Part shown: positions 28,445 through 36,708 of the stretch, piece by piece
Numbering within the stretch: the first letter of the stretch is position 1
How the letters are laid out: every line of letters begins with the position of its first letter
The notes under the pieces: generated by a model
Database searches by the model: none
Told to the model about the DNA's origin: nothing
Seen by the model: only the letters and a program-made list of their open reading frames with translations
Assembly: GCF_016741815.1 (NCBI RefSeq)
Contig: NZ_JAERRJ010000003.1
Span: 532,256-596,255, forward strand
DNA length: 64,000 nucleotides
Direction: 5' to 3'
From: Nocardia acididurans
Lineage (GTDB): Bacteria; Actinomycetota; Actinomycetes; Mycobacteriales; Mycobacteriaceae
Position numbers and translations under genes: made by a program

Positions 28445-28596
28445 ATGCAAGACCTCCATTTTCGGGGCGAATGGTGCGCGCACACGGTAGCCCAGATGCC
28501 ACCCTTCTGAAGGGTGTTTGTTTCACTTTGGTGCGAGCGGCGTCGGAAGTTCGGCAAACCACCGCCTCCACCTGCCGATTCGACAACCCTCGACGG

Positions 28597-28639
28597 TTGT
28601 TCTTACTCTGGAGTAAGATAGTCTTACTCAGGAGTAAGA
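28597..28639 (+). promoter_or_regulatory. Promoter overlapped by two identical palindromic operators
   Basis: Two 18-bp palindromes with the same arms, TCTTACTC-NG-GAGTAAGA, lie at 28601–28618 and 28622–28639, centres 21 bp apart (two helical turns). A promoter with -35 TTGTTC (28597–28602), 16-bp spacer and -10 TAGTCT (28619–28624) is buried in them. Repressor binding should block the acyl-CoA dehydrogenase operon. The regulator is not identifiable from this window. Confidence 0.75.
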
Positions 28640-28683
28640 TTGCTGGGCAGGATCACCCTCCACTCTCAAGAAAACTGGTGATT

Positions 28684-30072
28684 ATGAGCACTCGAGACAC
28701 CGCAAAGAAGCGACGTCCGGATACTTCCGCTGTTGGCCTGAACCCGGTCAAGCGTGACTGGATGGGCACGGCGATGCGGGTCATGACGACCATCACGGGG
28801 TCGGAACTCGCGGAGAAGTACAACCTGCGCAAGCCTATCGAGCGGCTTACGTACGAGGGCACGAAGACCGGTTTCCGCACCCTTGGTGCCGCCACCCGCG
28901 CGTTCGAGAAGGTCTCCGGCGGCGGCCAGCCGAAGCGGCTGCCCGCCAACGAGTCCCGTAAGAAGGACTACTTCGACCTGACCCCGACCGACGAGCAGCA
29001 GATGATCGTCGAGACGGTCCGCGAGTTCGCCGGCGAGATCCTGCGCCCGGCCGCCTACGACGCCGACAACGCCGCGAAGGCTCCCCGCGATCTGCTGGAG
29101 CGGGCCGCCGAGCTCGGCATCACCCTGATCAACGTGCCGGAGGAGCTCGAGGGTGCTGCCTCCGAGCGCGGCGCGGTCACCAATTCGCTCGTGGCCGAGG
29201 CGCTGGCGCACGGCGACATGGGCTTGGCGCTGCCGATCCTGGCGCCGAGCGGTGTCGCGGTCGCGCTGTCGCAGTGGGGCACCGACGCGCAGCAGAAGAC
29301 CTACCTGGGCGCCTACACCGGTGAGAACGTGCCGCAGTCGGCCGTGGTCATCGCCGAGCCGCAGGCGCTGTTCGATCCGTTCGCGCTGCAGACCAAGGCG
29401 ACCCGGTCGCCGTCGGGCTACCGCCTCAACGGCGTGAAGACCCTGGTCCCGGCCGCCGGTGACGCCGAGCTGTTCATCGTCGCCGCCGAGCTGGATGGCC
29501 GTCCGGCGTTCTTCATCGTCGAGGCCGACACCGAAGGTGTTGTGATCGAGGCGGATCCGTCGATGGGTCTGCGGGCCGCGGGCCTGGGTCGCCTGCTGCT
29601 CAACAATGTCGCGGTCTCCACCAACGCGATCCTGGGTGACGCGGACGCCGTGCAGCGCGCCGAGGATTACGCCGACGCCGTGCGTCTCGCCCGCCTGGGC
29701 TGGGCCTCGCTGGCGGTCGGCACCGGTCAGGCCGTGCTGGACTACGTGATTCCGTATGTGAAGGAGCGGGAGGCGTTCGGCGAGCCGATCGCGCACCGTC
29801 AGGCTGTCGCGTTCATGGTCGCAAATATGGCCATCGAGCTGGACGGTCTTCGTCTCGTGACGCTGCGGGGTGCGTCACGTGCGGAGCAGGGACTGTCGTT
29901 CGCCCGTGAGGCCGCGCTGGCCAAGAAGCTGGCCACCGACAAGGGCATGCAGATCGGTCTCGACGGCGTGCAGCTGCTGGGTGGACACGGCTTCACCAAG
30001 GAGCACCCGGTGGAGCGGTGGTACCGCGATCTCCGCGCCGTCGGCGTTGCCGAAGGCATCGTCCTCATCTAG
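28684..30072 (+). CDS. Acyl-CoA dehydrogenase (FadE24-like)
   Basis: 462 residues. The acyl-CoA dehydrogenase order is present: an N-terminal helical domain starting TPTDEQQMIVETVREFAGEIL, a middle beta domain (VIAEPQALFDPFALQT), and a C-terminal helical domain with ERWYRDLRAVGVAEGI. An extra basic N-terminus (about 90 residues) precedes the core. The middle domain lacks the usual TEP motif, suggesting it may be the weaker partner of a heteromeric enzyme with the next gene. Size and order match mycobacterial FadE24/FadE23. Confidence 0.88.
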   Translation: MSTRDTAKKRRPDTSAVGLNPVKRDWMGTAMRVMTTITGSELAEKYNLRKPIERLTYEGTKTGFRTLGAATRAFEKVSGGGQPKRLPANESRKKDYFDLTPTDEQQMIVETVREFAGEILRPAAYDADNAAKAPRDLLERAAELGITLINVPEELEGAASERGAVTNSLVAEALAHGDMGLALPILAPSGVAVALSQWGTDAQQKTYLGAYTGENVPQSAVVIAEPQALFDPFALQTKATRSPSGYRLNGVKTLVPAAGDAELFIVAAELDGRPAFFIVEADTEGVVIEADPSMGLRAAGLGRLLLNNVAVSTNAILGDADAVQRAEDYADAVRLARLGWASLAVGTGQAVLDYVIPYVKEREAFGEPIAHRQAVAFMVANMAIELDGLRLVTLRGASRAEQGLSFAREAALAKKLATDKGMQIGLDGVQLLGGHGFTKEHPVERWYRDLRAVGVAEGIVLI

Positions 30073-30148
30073 CCCGCCTCGTCCCCGCCGCCACCCTTGA
30101 ATCGAGCCGCTGCGCGGCGCGGACGAATCCTCAACGGAGAGACTCCCC

Positions 30149-31378
30149 ATGATCAATCTCGAACTCCCCAAGAAGCTGCGGGCCAGCGCCAACCAGGCCC
30201 ACCAGGTCGCCGCCGAGATCTTCCGCCCGGCGTCGCGCAAGTACGACCTTGCCGAGCATGAGTACCCGGTCGAGCTCGACACCATGGCCGCCATGGTCGA
30301 GGGCCTGTCCGACTCGGGCACCGAGCAGATCTCCGGCGCCACCGGCGGCCGCTCGGCCGACAGCGAGAGCGACGCGCACGCCACCGAGCTGCTCGGAAAC
30401 ACCAACGGCGGCAATATGTCCGCGCTGATGAACGCGCTCGAGACCTCCTGGGGCGACGTCGGCCTGATGCTGTCGATCCCCTACCAGGGCCTGGGCAACG
30501 CCGCCATCGCCGCGGTCGCCACCGACGAGCAGCTCAAGCGCTTCGGCAAGGTGTGGGCCGCCATGGCCATCACCGAACCGTCCTTCGGCTCCGACTCGGC
30601 CGCCGTGACCGCCACCGCCACCCTCGACGGTGACGAGTGGGTCCTCAACGGCACCAAGATCTTCGTGACCGCCGGTTCGCGCGCCACCCACATCGTGGTG
30701 TGGGCGTCGGTGGATCGCTCCCTGGGCCGCGCGGCCATCAAGTCCTTCGTCGTCCCCCGGGATGCCAAGGGCCTCACCGTATCCCGCCTCGAGCACAAGC
30801 TCGGCATCAAGGCGTCCGACACGGCCGAGATCCGCTTCGAGGACTGCCGCATCCCCAAGGACAACATCCTCGGCTCCCCGGAAGTCAACGTGGAGAAGGG
30901 CTTTGCCGGCGTCATGCAGACGTTCGACAACACCCGCCCCCTCGTGGCCGCCATGGCCGTAGGTGTCGGCCGCGCCGCCCTCGAAGAGCTCCGCAAGGTC
31001 CTCGAGGACGCGGGCGTCGAAATCAGCTACGACAAGCCGGCCAACAACCAGCATGCCGCCGCTGCCGAATTCCTGCGCATGGAAGCCGATTACGAGTCCG
31101 CCTACCTCCTGTCGCTACGCGCGGCCTGGATGGCCGACAACAAGAAGCCCAACTCCCTCGAAGCCTCCATGTCCAAGGCCAAGGCCGGCCGCATGGGCAC
31201 CGACGTCACCCTCAAGGCCGTCGAACTGGCAGGAGCCACCGGCTACTCCCAGCGCACCCTCCTCGAGAAGTGGGGCCGCGACTCGAAGATCCTCGACATC
31301 TTCGAAGGCACCCAGCAGATCCAGCAGCTCATCGTGGCCCGCCGCGTCCTCGGCCTGTCCTCGGACAAGCTGAAGTAG
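30149..31378 (+). CDS. Acyl-CoA dehydrogenase (FadE23-like)
   Basis: 409 residues with good catalytic motifs: AMAITEPSFGSDSAAVTATA (FAD and substrate site), KIFVTAGSRATHIVVWASV, and a C-terminal YSQRTLLEKWGRDSKILDIFEGTQQIQ, which contains the flavin-contacting EGT. It begins 76 bp after the first dehydrogenase and follows GGAGAG. The pair probably forms one alpha2beta2 enzyme in beta-oxidation of a fatty or sterol-derived acyl-CoA. Confidence 0.9.
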   Translation: MINLELPKKLRASANQAHQVAAEIFRPASRKYDLAEHEYPVELDTMAAMVEGLSDSGTEQISGATGGRSADSESDAHATELLGNTNGGNMSALMNALETSWGDVGLMLSIPYQGLGNAAIAAVATDEQLKRFGKVWAAMAITEPSFGSDSAAVTATATLDGDEWVLNGTKIFVTAGSRATHIVVWASVDRSLGRAAIKSFVVPRDAKGLTVSRLEHKLGIKASDTAEIRFEDCRIPKDNILGSPEVNVEKGFAGVMQTFDNTRPLVAAMAVGVGRAALEELRKVLEDAGVEISYDKPANNQHAAAAEFLRMEADYESAYLLSLRAAWMADNKKPNSLEASMSKAKAGRMGTDVTLKAVELAGATGYSQRTLLEKWGRDSKILDIFEGTQQIQQLIVARRVLGLSSDKLK

Positions 31379-31394
31379 GCACCGGCACCGCGAA

Positions 31395-31430
31395 AATCGG
31401 CGCGAACCCTGGTCAGGGTTCGCGCCGATT
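31395..31430 (+). terminator. Terminator of the acyl-CoA dehydrogenase operon
   Basis: Perfect 17-bp stem AATCGGCGCGAACCCTG and its complement, 2-base loop, followed by CTTCTT, 17 bp after the stop codon. Confidence 0.85.
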
Positions 31431-31532
31431 CTTCTTAAGCGGTTTGTTGGGTGGGCTGCAAGGTGTGCTGCGCAGGATCAGCGGTGACAGATCACATCGG
31501 GGCTGCTCGGTGTCCTACCGCGAGGAAGTTTC

Positions 31533-32111
31533 ATGCGCATCATGCAGTCCTTCGGCGTCGTACTTGCCGCCGCCGCCCTCGTCACTACGCTCAGCGCCTG
31601 TGGCGGCGAAACGAGCACCGAATCCCGTGCGACGGAACAGAATACGGTCGAGGCCATGAAGCCGTTGCAGCCGACGGCGTCCGGTACCGAGATCCTCGGG
31701 CCGGCCGGGTACAACGGGCTCGATCTCGGGGCGGACTGGGCCGAGGAGACTGCCCGGAACAACGGGAAGGCGCGGGGGATTCTCGAGGACGGCGCGACCA
31801 TGGTGGGGTGTGCGGGCTTCAGGTTCTGGACCTCGGGTAGCGGGTACCTCAACGACGGGAAGGTCGTGGCCCTGTTCCCGGGGTCCTCGGCGAAGGTGCA
31901 GACGCCGGAGGGCATCAAGGCGGGGTCGTCGGTGGATCAGGTCCGGGCCGCGTATCCGAGCCTGCGGTTGGGTGTGAACTGGAGTTCGGCGGATGTTCCC
32001 GGGCACCCGGGTTACCACTACGGGTTCATGGGGATCACTCGCGATGGCCAGGCGGGGCAGAGCGTGACCTCGCTGCTGCTGTACTCCGACCAGGACACCT
32101 GCCACAACTGA
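31533..32111 (+). CDS. Lipoprotein of unknown function
   Basis: 192 residues. MRIMQSFGVVLAAAALVTTL leads to the lipobox LSAC-G, so the protein is lipid-anchored on the outer face of the membrane. The mature domain has the block GILEDGATMVGCAGFRFWTSGSGYLNDGKVVALF and GIKAGSSVDQVRAAYP, a pattern seen in actinobacterial lipoproteins that resemble SmpA/OmlA-type small domains. Two Cys in the mature part may pair. No partner genes. Confidence 0.75.
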   Translation: MRIMQSFGVVLAAAALVTTLSACGGETSTESRATEQNTVEAMKPLQPTASGTEILGPAGYNGLDLGADWAEETARNNGKARGILEDGATMVGCAGFRFWTSGSGYLNDGKVVALFPGSSAKVQTPEGIKAGSSVDQVRAAYPSLRLGVNWSSADVPGHPGYHYGFMGITRDGQAGQSVTSLLLYSDQDTCHN

Positions 32112-32175
32112 GAAGGGTTGGGTGGGCGGAAATTCGGTTGTGCGGGGGTCGTTTGCTGTGGCGTCATGGAGCGCG

Positions 32176-33327
32176 ATGAAACAACAGCGACCTGCTACCG
32201 CGCGATCCATCGGCGACGGACTCAAACTGCACCGGCACCTGGTGCGGTCGGTGAATGGCGTCCACACCGTGATCACGTTGCGGGCGGGGACGCGTGCTCG
32301 GTTCAGTACCAATCGGTTTCACGACACCTGGCATGTGTTGTCCGATGAGCATGGGGCTCGGTTGCTGGCGCGGCTGCTGTGGGGGCTGTCGTATCAGGCG
32401 CGGCCGGGGACATTCGTGTACATCGACCGGCAGTTCCTGACGCCGACTCCGTTCGATGCCGATCCGGCTGATCCCATTGCGCTGGTGCCCGGTTGGTGCA
32501 CGCCGTTCGACGATCGGGTGACGCATCAGTTGAAGCGGCATGCGTTGCCCAAGCCGGAGGGCACTGTGCGGTGGCAAACCTTCGGTATGGACCGGACTTT
32601 GGAGCCTGCGGCGTTGGATGCCTGGTGGGAGCGGTATCACGCCACCCATCGGGGTGAGGGCCGGGGGCAGGTCGATCGCCGTCGGGGGGTGATCGTTCTT
32701 TCGCCGGCTACACCTGAGGATGCTCGTGCGTGGGCGCTGAGCGCGGCCGGTCTGGACACCACGCGCCACGGCTCCGACCACACCTATCTCGGGCCGTGGG
32801 ATTACGGATATGACGGGGAGATCCAGGTATTCCGGCGTTTTCGGCCGATGGTCAGCGTTGCCGCGCAGGCTCGCGCCCAGGTGCTGTCTCGCGCCACCGT
32901 GCCGGAAGACCCCGAGGATCTGCGGGCCGCGGTGTGGACCGAGGCCGAATCGGTGCGGGGCGATGCGCATCTGAAGGTGCGGGAGTGGCGGGACCGCAGC
33001 TACGTCCTCAGCCGGGCGGCGGCCGCGATGCTGGCGCACGCGAACGTCGCCACGCTGGAGGATCTCGCCGCCATCGGCCCGGTGGAGGCGTACCGCCGCA
33101 TGCGGGCCGCCGACGTGAAAAACCTTACGCTGCAGATGCTCTGGGCCATGGAAGGAGCTCTCACCTACCGCGACCGGCACAGCATCCCGCTCGAGCGTCG
33201 CCGCGAACTGCTGGCGGATCTCGGCGCGACCCCGGCACCCGCCCCACCCGTGCGGGTGCGGTATCGCGCCCCGATCCGGCGGTCCCCGAGCATTGTTCGC
33301 GGACCATCGAAATCCGCTTCACGGTAA
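32176..33327 (+). CDS. Protein with unknown N-terminal domain and TfoX/Sxy C-terminal domain
   Basis: 383 residues. Residues about 300–365 (LSRAAAAMLAHANVATLEDLAAIGPVEAYRRMR, then LTLQMLWAMEGALTYRD) match the TfoX/Sxy C-terminal helical domain, known as a competence-regulator module in proteobacteria. The first 285 residues are not recognised; they contain FHDTWHVLSDEHGARLLARLLWGLSYQ and FVYIDRQFLTPTPFD. A basic tail follows the TfoX domain. Start is placed at MKQQRP; GTG codons upstream are possible. Confidence 0.6.
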   Translation: MKQQRPATARSIGDGLKLHRHLVRSVNGVHTVITLRAGTRARFSTNRFHDTWHVLSDEHGARLLARLLWGLSYQARPGTFVYIDRQFLTPTPFDADPADPIALVPGWCTPFDDRVTHQLKRHALPKPEGTVRWQTFGMDRTLEPAALDAWWERYHATHRGEGRGQVDRRRGVIVLSPATPEDARAWALSAAGLDTTRHGSDHTYLGPWDYGYDGEIQVFRRFRPMVSVAAQARAQVLSRATVPEDPEDLRAAVWTEAESVRGDAHLKVREWRDRSYVLSRAAAAMLAHANVATLEDLAAIGPVEAYRRMRAADVKNLTLQMLWAMEGALTYRDRHSIPLERRRELLADLGATPAPAPPVRVRYRAPIRRSPSIVRGPSKSASR

Positions 33328-33438
33328 TGAATTTCGCGTTGCTATGAGTTGACCCACAGGATGTGGCCGGGTGCGTCGGCACCCGGAAGAGTGGTATCCG
33401 AACGATCTTCCCACCATCCCTACCCTTCAGGAGTATGT

Positions 33439-34704
33439 GTGTCTGCCGGTCGTATCCGTTCCCTCGCGCCCAGTGAACTGTTCTTCGCCATGGCGGGCGC
33501 CTATATCGGCTACTCGGTCCGAGTGCGCGGCGCACTGGACATCACCGCGCTGTCGACCGCCTTCGCGGCACTGCGCCGGCGCTACCCGGCGCTGGCGGCG
33601 ACGCTGGAACCGGAGGACGGCGGGTTCGTGATCGTGGCCGGGTCCGGTCCGCTGCCGGGCGTCGTGGTCACCGCCGGTGATCTCGATGCCCCGATCTCGA
33701 CGGTCTGCGCGGACCAGACGCGCGCACTGTCCGGCCTGCACGTCACTCGAGATGGCGACCGTTCCGCGGTCACCCTCTTCACTCATCACAGCATCGCCGA
33801 CGGATATCACTCGCTCGATCTGCTGGCGGATCTGTGGGCGCTGTACACCGCCACCGTGCACGGCGTAGCGGTGGACGACGCCGTGTGGGAGTACCCGGAG
33901 TCGCTGGAAAAGGTGCTCGCCGACCGCGGGATCTGCAAGGCGGACAGGGCAACTCCGCCCGCGCCGGCACCTCAGCCGACCGAGGACGAGACAACGACAG
34001 CGGTCGCACCGGGCCGCGGTCCCAGCACATCCCGGGTCTTCGCGACCACGAGTGCGCGCTGTCGCCTCGACCCGGCCGCCACCGCCGCCCTGCTGGCCTT
34101 CGCCCGCCGCAACGACACCACTCTGAACGCCGTGCTCTCGGCGGTGATCATGCGGGTGGAATCCGAACTGGGCGGTGTCCCGTCGGATCGAATCGCCTAC
34201 ACCTATCCCGTGAACCTGCGCAGCAGACTCTCACCCCCCGTAGCGAACCCAGCCGCCACGAACCCCCTCGGCTTCGCGGAGTTCACACCCACCGCAGACC
34301 TGACCGACACCGTCGCCATCGCCCACAAGGTCAACGACAGCCTCCGAAACGGCCTGGAAACCAACGACATTCACCAGTCGGGCCTGAGCTTCTTCGAGAA
34401 CATGTCCGCCGCGATCGCCGAAATGGCCCAGATCCCCGCCTCGGAGCGCCCGATAGCGATCGTCTCCACCAACTGGGGCATCGTCCCACCCCCGCACGCC
34501 CCCACCCACCTCGAATTCGAAGACTTCCGCAGCCTGATGATCGAAACCCCGATCGACCCCAACACCCCCTTCGCCCCACCGGGCACCTACATCATCTCGA
34601 CCTTCCAGAACCGCCTCGCCATCGAACTACGCCTCCCCACCGCCCCCGAAGCAGCCCAAAAACGCACAGCCGCAATCGAATCCACCCTGCGCACCCTCAT
34701 CTGA
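33439..34704 (+). CDS. PapA-like acyltransferase (condensation-domain superfamily)
   Basis: 421 residues. The catalytic HHSIADG motif at about residues 116–122 is the HHxxxDG site of polyketide-associated acyltransferases and NRPS condensation domains. Other landmarks: RRRYPALAATLEP early, YPVNLRSRLSP in the middle, IAIVSTNWGIVPPP near the C-terminus. PapA enzymes move acyl chains onto hydroxyl groups of cell-envelope lipids. GTG start chosen by AGGAG 5 nt upstream. No polyketide synthase is near. Confidence 0.85.
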   Translation: MSAGRIRSLAPSELFFAMAGAYIGYSVRVRGALDITALSTAFAALRRRYPALAATLEPEDGGFVIVAGSGPLPGVVVTAGDLDAPISTVCADQTRALSGLHVTRDGDRSAVTLFTHHSIADGYHSLDLLADLWALYTATVHGVAVDDAVWEYPESLEKVLADRGICKADRATPPAPAPQPTEDETTTAVAPGRGPSTSRVFATTSARCRLDPAATAALLAFARRNDTTLNAVLSAVIMRVESELGGVPSDRIAYTYPVNLRSRLSPPVANPAATNPLGFAEFTPTADLTDTVAIAHKVNDSLRNGLETNDIHQSGLSFFENMSAAIAEMAQIPASERPIAIVSTNWGIVPPPHAPTHLEFEDFRSLMIETPIDPNTPFAPPGTYIISTFQNRLAIELRLPTAPEAAQKRTAAIESTLRTLI

Positions 34705-34747
34705 CGGGCGCAGGGCGGTGGTTGCCGGTTTCCAGATCGAGGCACCG

Positions 34748-35188
34748 TCAGACCAGGCAGGGTGTTGTCGTGTCGGATGAGTTCACGACCATCACCTGTG
34801 CCACATAGGGGCTGACTCGGAAAAGACCGGTGCCCGAGGTGAGGTCCACGAGTTCCGAACTGCCGAGGTCGAGCAGGGACTGACCGCCGCTGGTGATGTC
34901 GCCGGACAGTTTCAGCGTGTGCGGGCCCGTGGTGGTGGGGGTCCAGTTGACGTAGCCGAGGTGCCAGTCGCCCGCCTCGATCGGTATCGGGTTTCCGTTG
35001 TCGGTGAAGGTCAGGTTGGAGGTCACCCGGGCATTGGAGCCGAGAACGATACGGTAGGTCTGGCCTACGTGACACGACTTGCCGGCGAGGACATCGGTGC
35101 CGATGCCGCCGGCGGCGTGGGCCGAGGGTGCGGCGACGATCACGCCGATCACTGCGGCGGCGAAAGCTGTTACGACGGTTGACTTCAC
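34748..35188 (-). CDS. Secreted protein of unknown function
   Basis: 146 residues from a GTG with AAGGAG 5 nt upstream. Signal peptide STVVTAFAAAVIGVIVAAPSAHA-AGG. The mature part is beta-rich (TSNLTFTDNGNPIPIEAGDWHLGYVNWTPTTTGPHTLKL) with two Cys (KSCHVG and TTPCLV) at the ends that could close a disulfide, suggesting an immunoglobulin-like sandwich. The pattern is common among nocardial secreted proteins. It converges with the PapA-like gene 43 bp away. Confidence 0.7.
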   Translation of the reverse strand: MKSTVVTAFAAAVIGVIVAAPSAHAAGGIGTDVLAGKSCHVGQTYRIVLGSNARVTSNLTFTDNGNPIPIEAGDWHLGYVNWTPTTTGPHTLKLSGDITSGGQSLLDLGSSELVDLTSGTGLFRVSPYVAQVMVVNSSDTTTPCLV

Positions 35189-35310
35189 AGGATCTCCTTA
35201 CTGGTGAGCTGCTCGCGAGAGTAGCCAGGCACAGTAGTGAAACGTGGGCTATTCAGAAATATGCGACGCCCCCAGTTTCAGGGTCGGACACAGGAGCGCT
35301 TGTCAGGAAT

Positions 35311-35328
35311 TACGTAGTTACGTAGATT
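35311..35328 (+). promoter_or_regulatory. -10 box TAGATT with two TACGTA repeats
   Basis: TACGTA at 35311–35316 recurs after TT, and the second copy runs into TAGATT at 35323–35328, six bases before the GTG at 35335. The repeats are palindromic and could bind the downstream regulator itself. No Shine-Dalgarno is present. Confidence 0.4.
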
Positions 35329-35334
35329 GTGGTT

Positions 35335-35841
35335 GTGGGTTTGGAACAGCGGGTCGAGGAACTCGAACGACGGGTCGGTGAGCTCGAGGGTGAGCGGCGC
35401 GCGGAGCGGCGGGCGGTGGTTCGCCAGGCTGATCTGTGGGCGCTGACGCGGTTGGAGGAGCAGTTCGCGGAGCTGGGGATCGAGGATGGCGGCGTGCTGT
35501 TCGCCGGGTCGGTGCGGTTGCCGGCCGGGGAGCAGTATGGCTGGCAGATGGGATTCAGCACCGATGATCTGCTTGCCGACGACGGCAGTGAAGCCGCTGA
35601 TCGTCTTGCGGCGCTGGGGAATCCGGTGCGGCTGCGGCTGTTGCGGGAGATTCTCGGCGGGCGGCGAACCGCCACCGAGTTGACGGCGCTCGAGGGTGTC
35701 GGCACGTCGGGCCAGATCTACCACCATCTGCGGCAGTTGGTCGCGGCCGGATGGCTGCATGCTGCGGCGCGTGGGCGCTATGAGGTGCCCGCGGGGCGGG
35801 TGGTGCCACTGTTGGTCGCGCTCGCTACCACGCGGCGCTGA
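35335..35841 (+). CDS. ArsR-type winged-helix regulator with N-terminal coiled coil
   Basis: 168 residues. The N-terminus is a Glu/Arg heptad coiled coil (LEQRVEELERRVGELEGE), unusual for ArsR proteins. The C-terminal winged helix reads LGNPVRLRLLREILGGRRTATELTAL then GTSGQIYHHLRQLVAAGWL. No metal-binding Cys set is present, so it probably senses something other than metal. The M23-type gene starts 18 bp after its stop; both likely share one transcript, and the regulator may control that operon. Confidence 0.82.
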   Translation: MGLEQRVEELERRVGELEGERRAERRAVVRQADLWALTRLEEQFAELGIEDGGVLFAGSVRLPAGEQYGWQMGFSTDDLLADDGSEAADRLAALGNPVRLRLLREILGGRRTATELTALEGVGTSGQIYHHLRQLVAAGWLHAAARGRYEVPAGRVVPLLVALATTRR

Positions 35842-35859
35842 AACTCTCTGGGGGAACGT

Positions 35860-36708
35860 ATGTTCCGGAGGATTGCTCTACACGTATTTCATTGGGGCCG
35901 GTTGATTTCGGTCGCGCTGATACTGCTCACCATGGCCGGCGACCTGCTGTCCGTCGATCGGCTGACGGCACTGCGGGATTCGCGGTACGGGGGGTGGATC
36001 TGGGCTGTGGCGACCGTGCTGGTGCTGACCTATCTGGTCGAATTCGGCTGGAATCTGGTGCGGGGGCGGCGGCGTAAGGAGCATCCCGCGCGCCCGGCGG
36101 TCGCGGTCATGGCTCCGGTGCTCGGCGACTGGACGGCGGTGAACAGTCCGGCCGATCGGGTGCCCAGTCATGGAACCGAATGGGGCGGACAGGGTTACGC
36201 CATCGATCTGGTGCGCAACGGGGCGGAGAAGCCGGGCTTCCGGCTGCTGCGCCTGCATCGGCCGGAGGAGTTCCCGGCCTTCGGCAGTCCGGTGCTGAGC
36301 CCGGCGGAAGCCACGGTGGTGGAGGTCGTCGACCGGCGGCGCGACCATCGCGCGCGCTACAGCGTGGCGGGGTTGCTGTACTTCTTCGTCGTCGAGCAGA
36401 TCGCGAGATCCCTTGCGCCGGTGAGCTTCGTCTTCGGCAATACGCTGGTGCTGGAGCTGGCGGACGGCACCTATGCCCGCGTCTGCCATCTGCGGCGCGG
36501 GTCGGTGACCGTGCGGGTCGGTGACCGCGTGGACGCCGGGCAGGTCATCGCCCGCTGCGGCAACTCGGGCAACAGCACCGAGCCGCATGTGCACTTCCAG
36601 CTCATGGATTCGCTGGATACCGTTGCCGCGCGCGGAATCCCGTTCACCTGGAACGGAATCGGCGTGCCGCGCACGGGTGAGCGCTTCACCACACCCGCGG
36701 CGGCCTGA
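35860..36708 (+). CDS. Membrane-anchored M23-type metallopeptidase-like protein
   Basis: 282 residues. Two N-terminal membrane helices (VALILLTMAGDLL and WIWAVATVLVLTYLVEF) precede a LytM/M23 fold: HGTEWGGQGYAIDLV holds the first His and the Asp, and EPHVHFQL holds the HxH zinc pair, separated by the usual GNTLVLELADGTYARVCHL and NSGNSTEP. Such enzymes cut peptidoglycan cross-links, but this fold also occurs in inactive regulators. The extracellular placement of the domain needs two helices with a loop outside, so topology should be checked. Confidence 0.82.
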   Translation: MFRRIALHVFHWGRLISVALILLTMAGDLLSVDRLTALRDSRYGGWIWAVATVLVLTYLVEFGWNLVRGRRRKEHPARPAVAVMAPVLGDWTAVNSPADRVPSHGTEWGGQGYAIDLVRNGAEKPGFRLLRLHRPEEFPAFGSPVLSPAEATVVEVVDRRRDHRARYSVAGLLYFFVVEQIARSLAPVSFVFGNTLVLELADGTYARVCHLRRGSVTVRVGDRVDAGQVIARCGNSGNSTEPHVHFQLMDSLDTVAARGIPFTWNGIGVPRTGERFTTPAAA

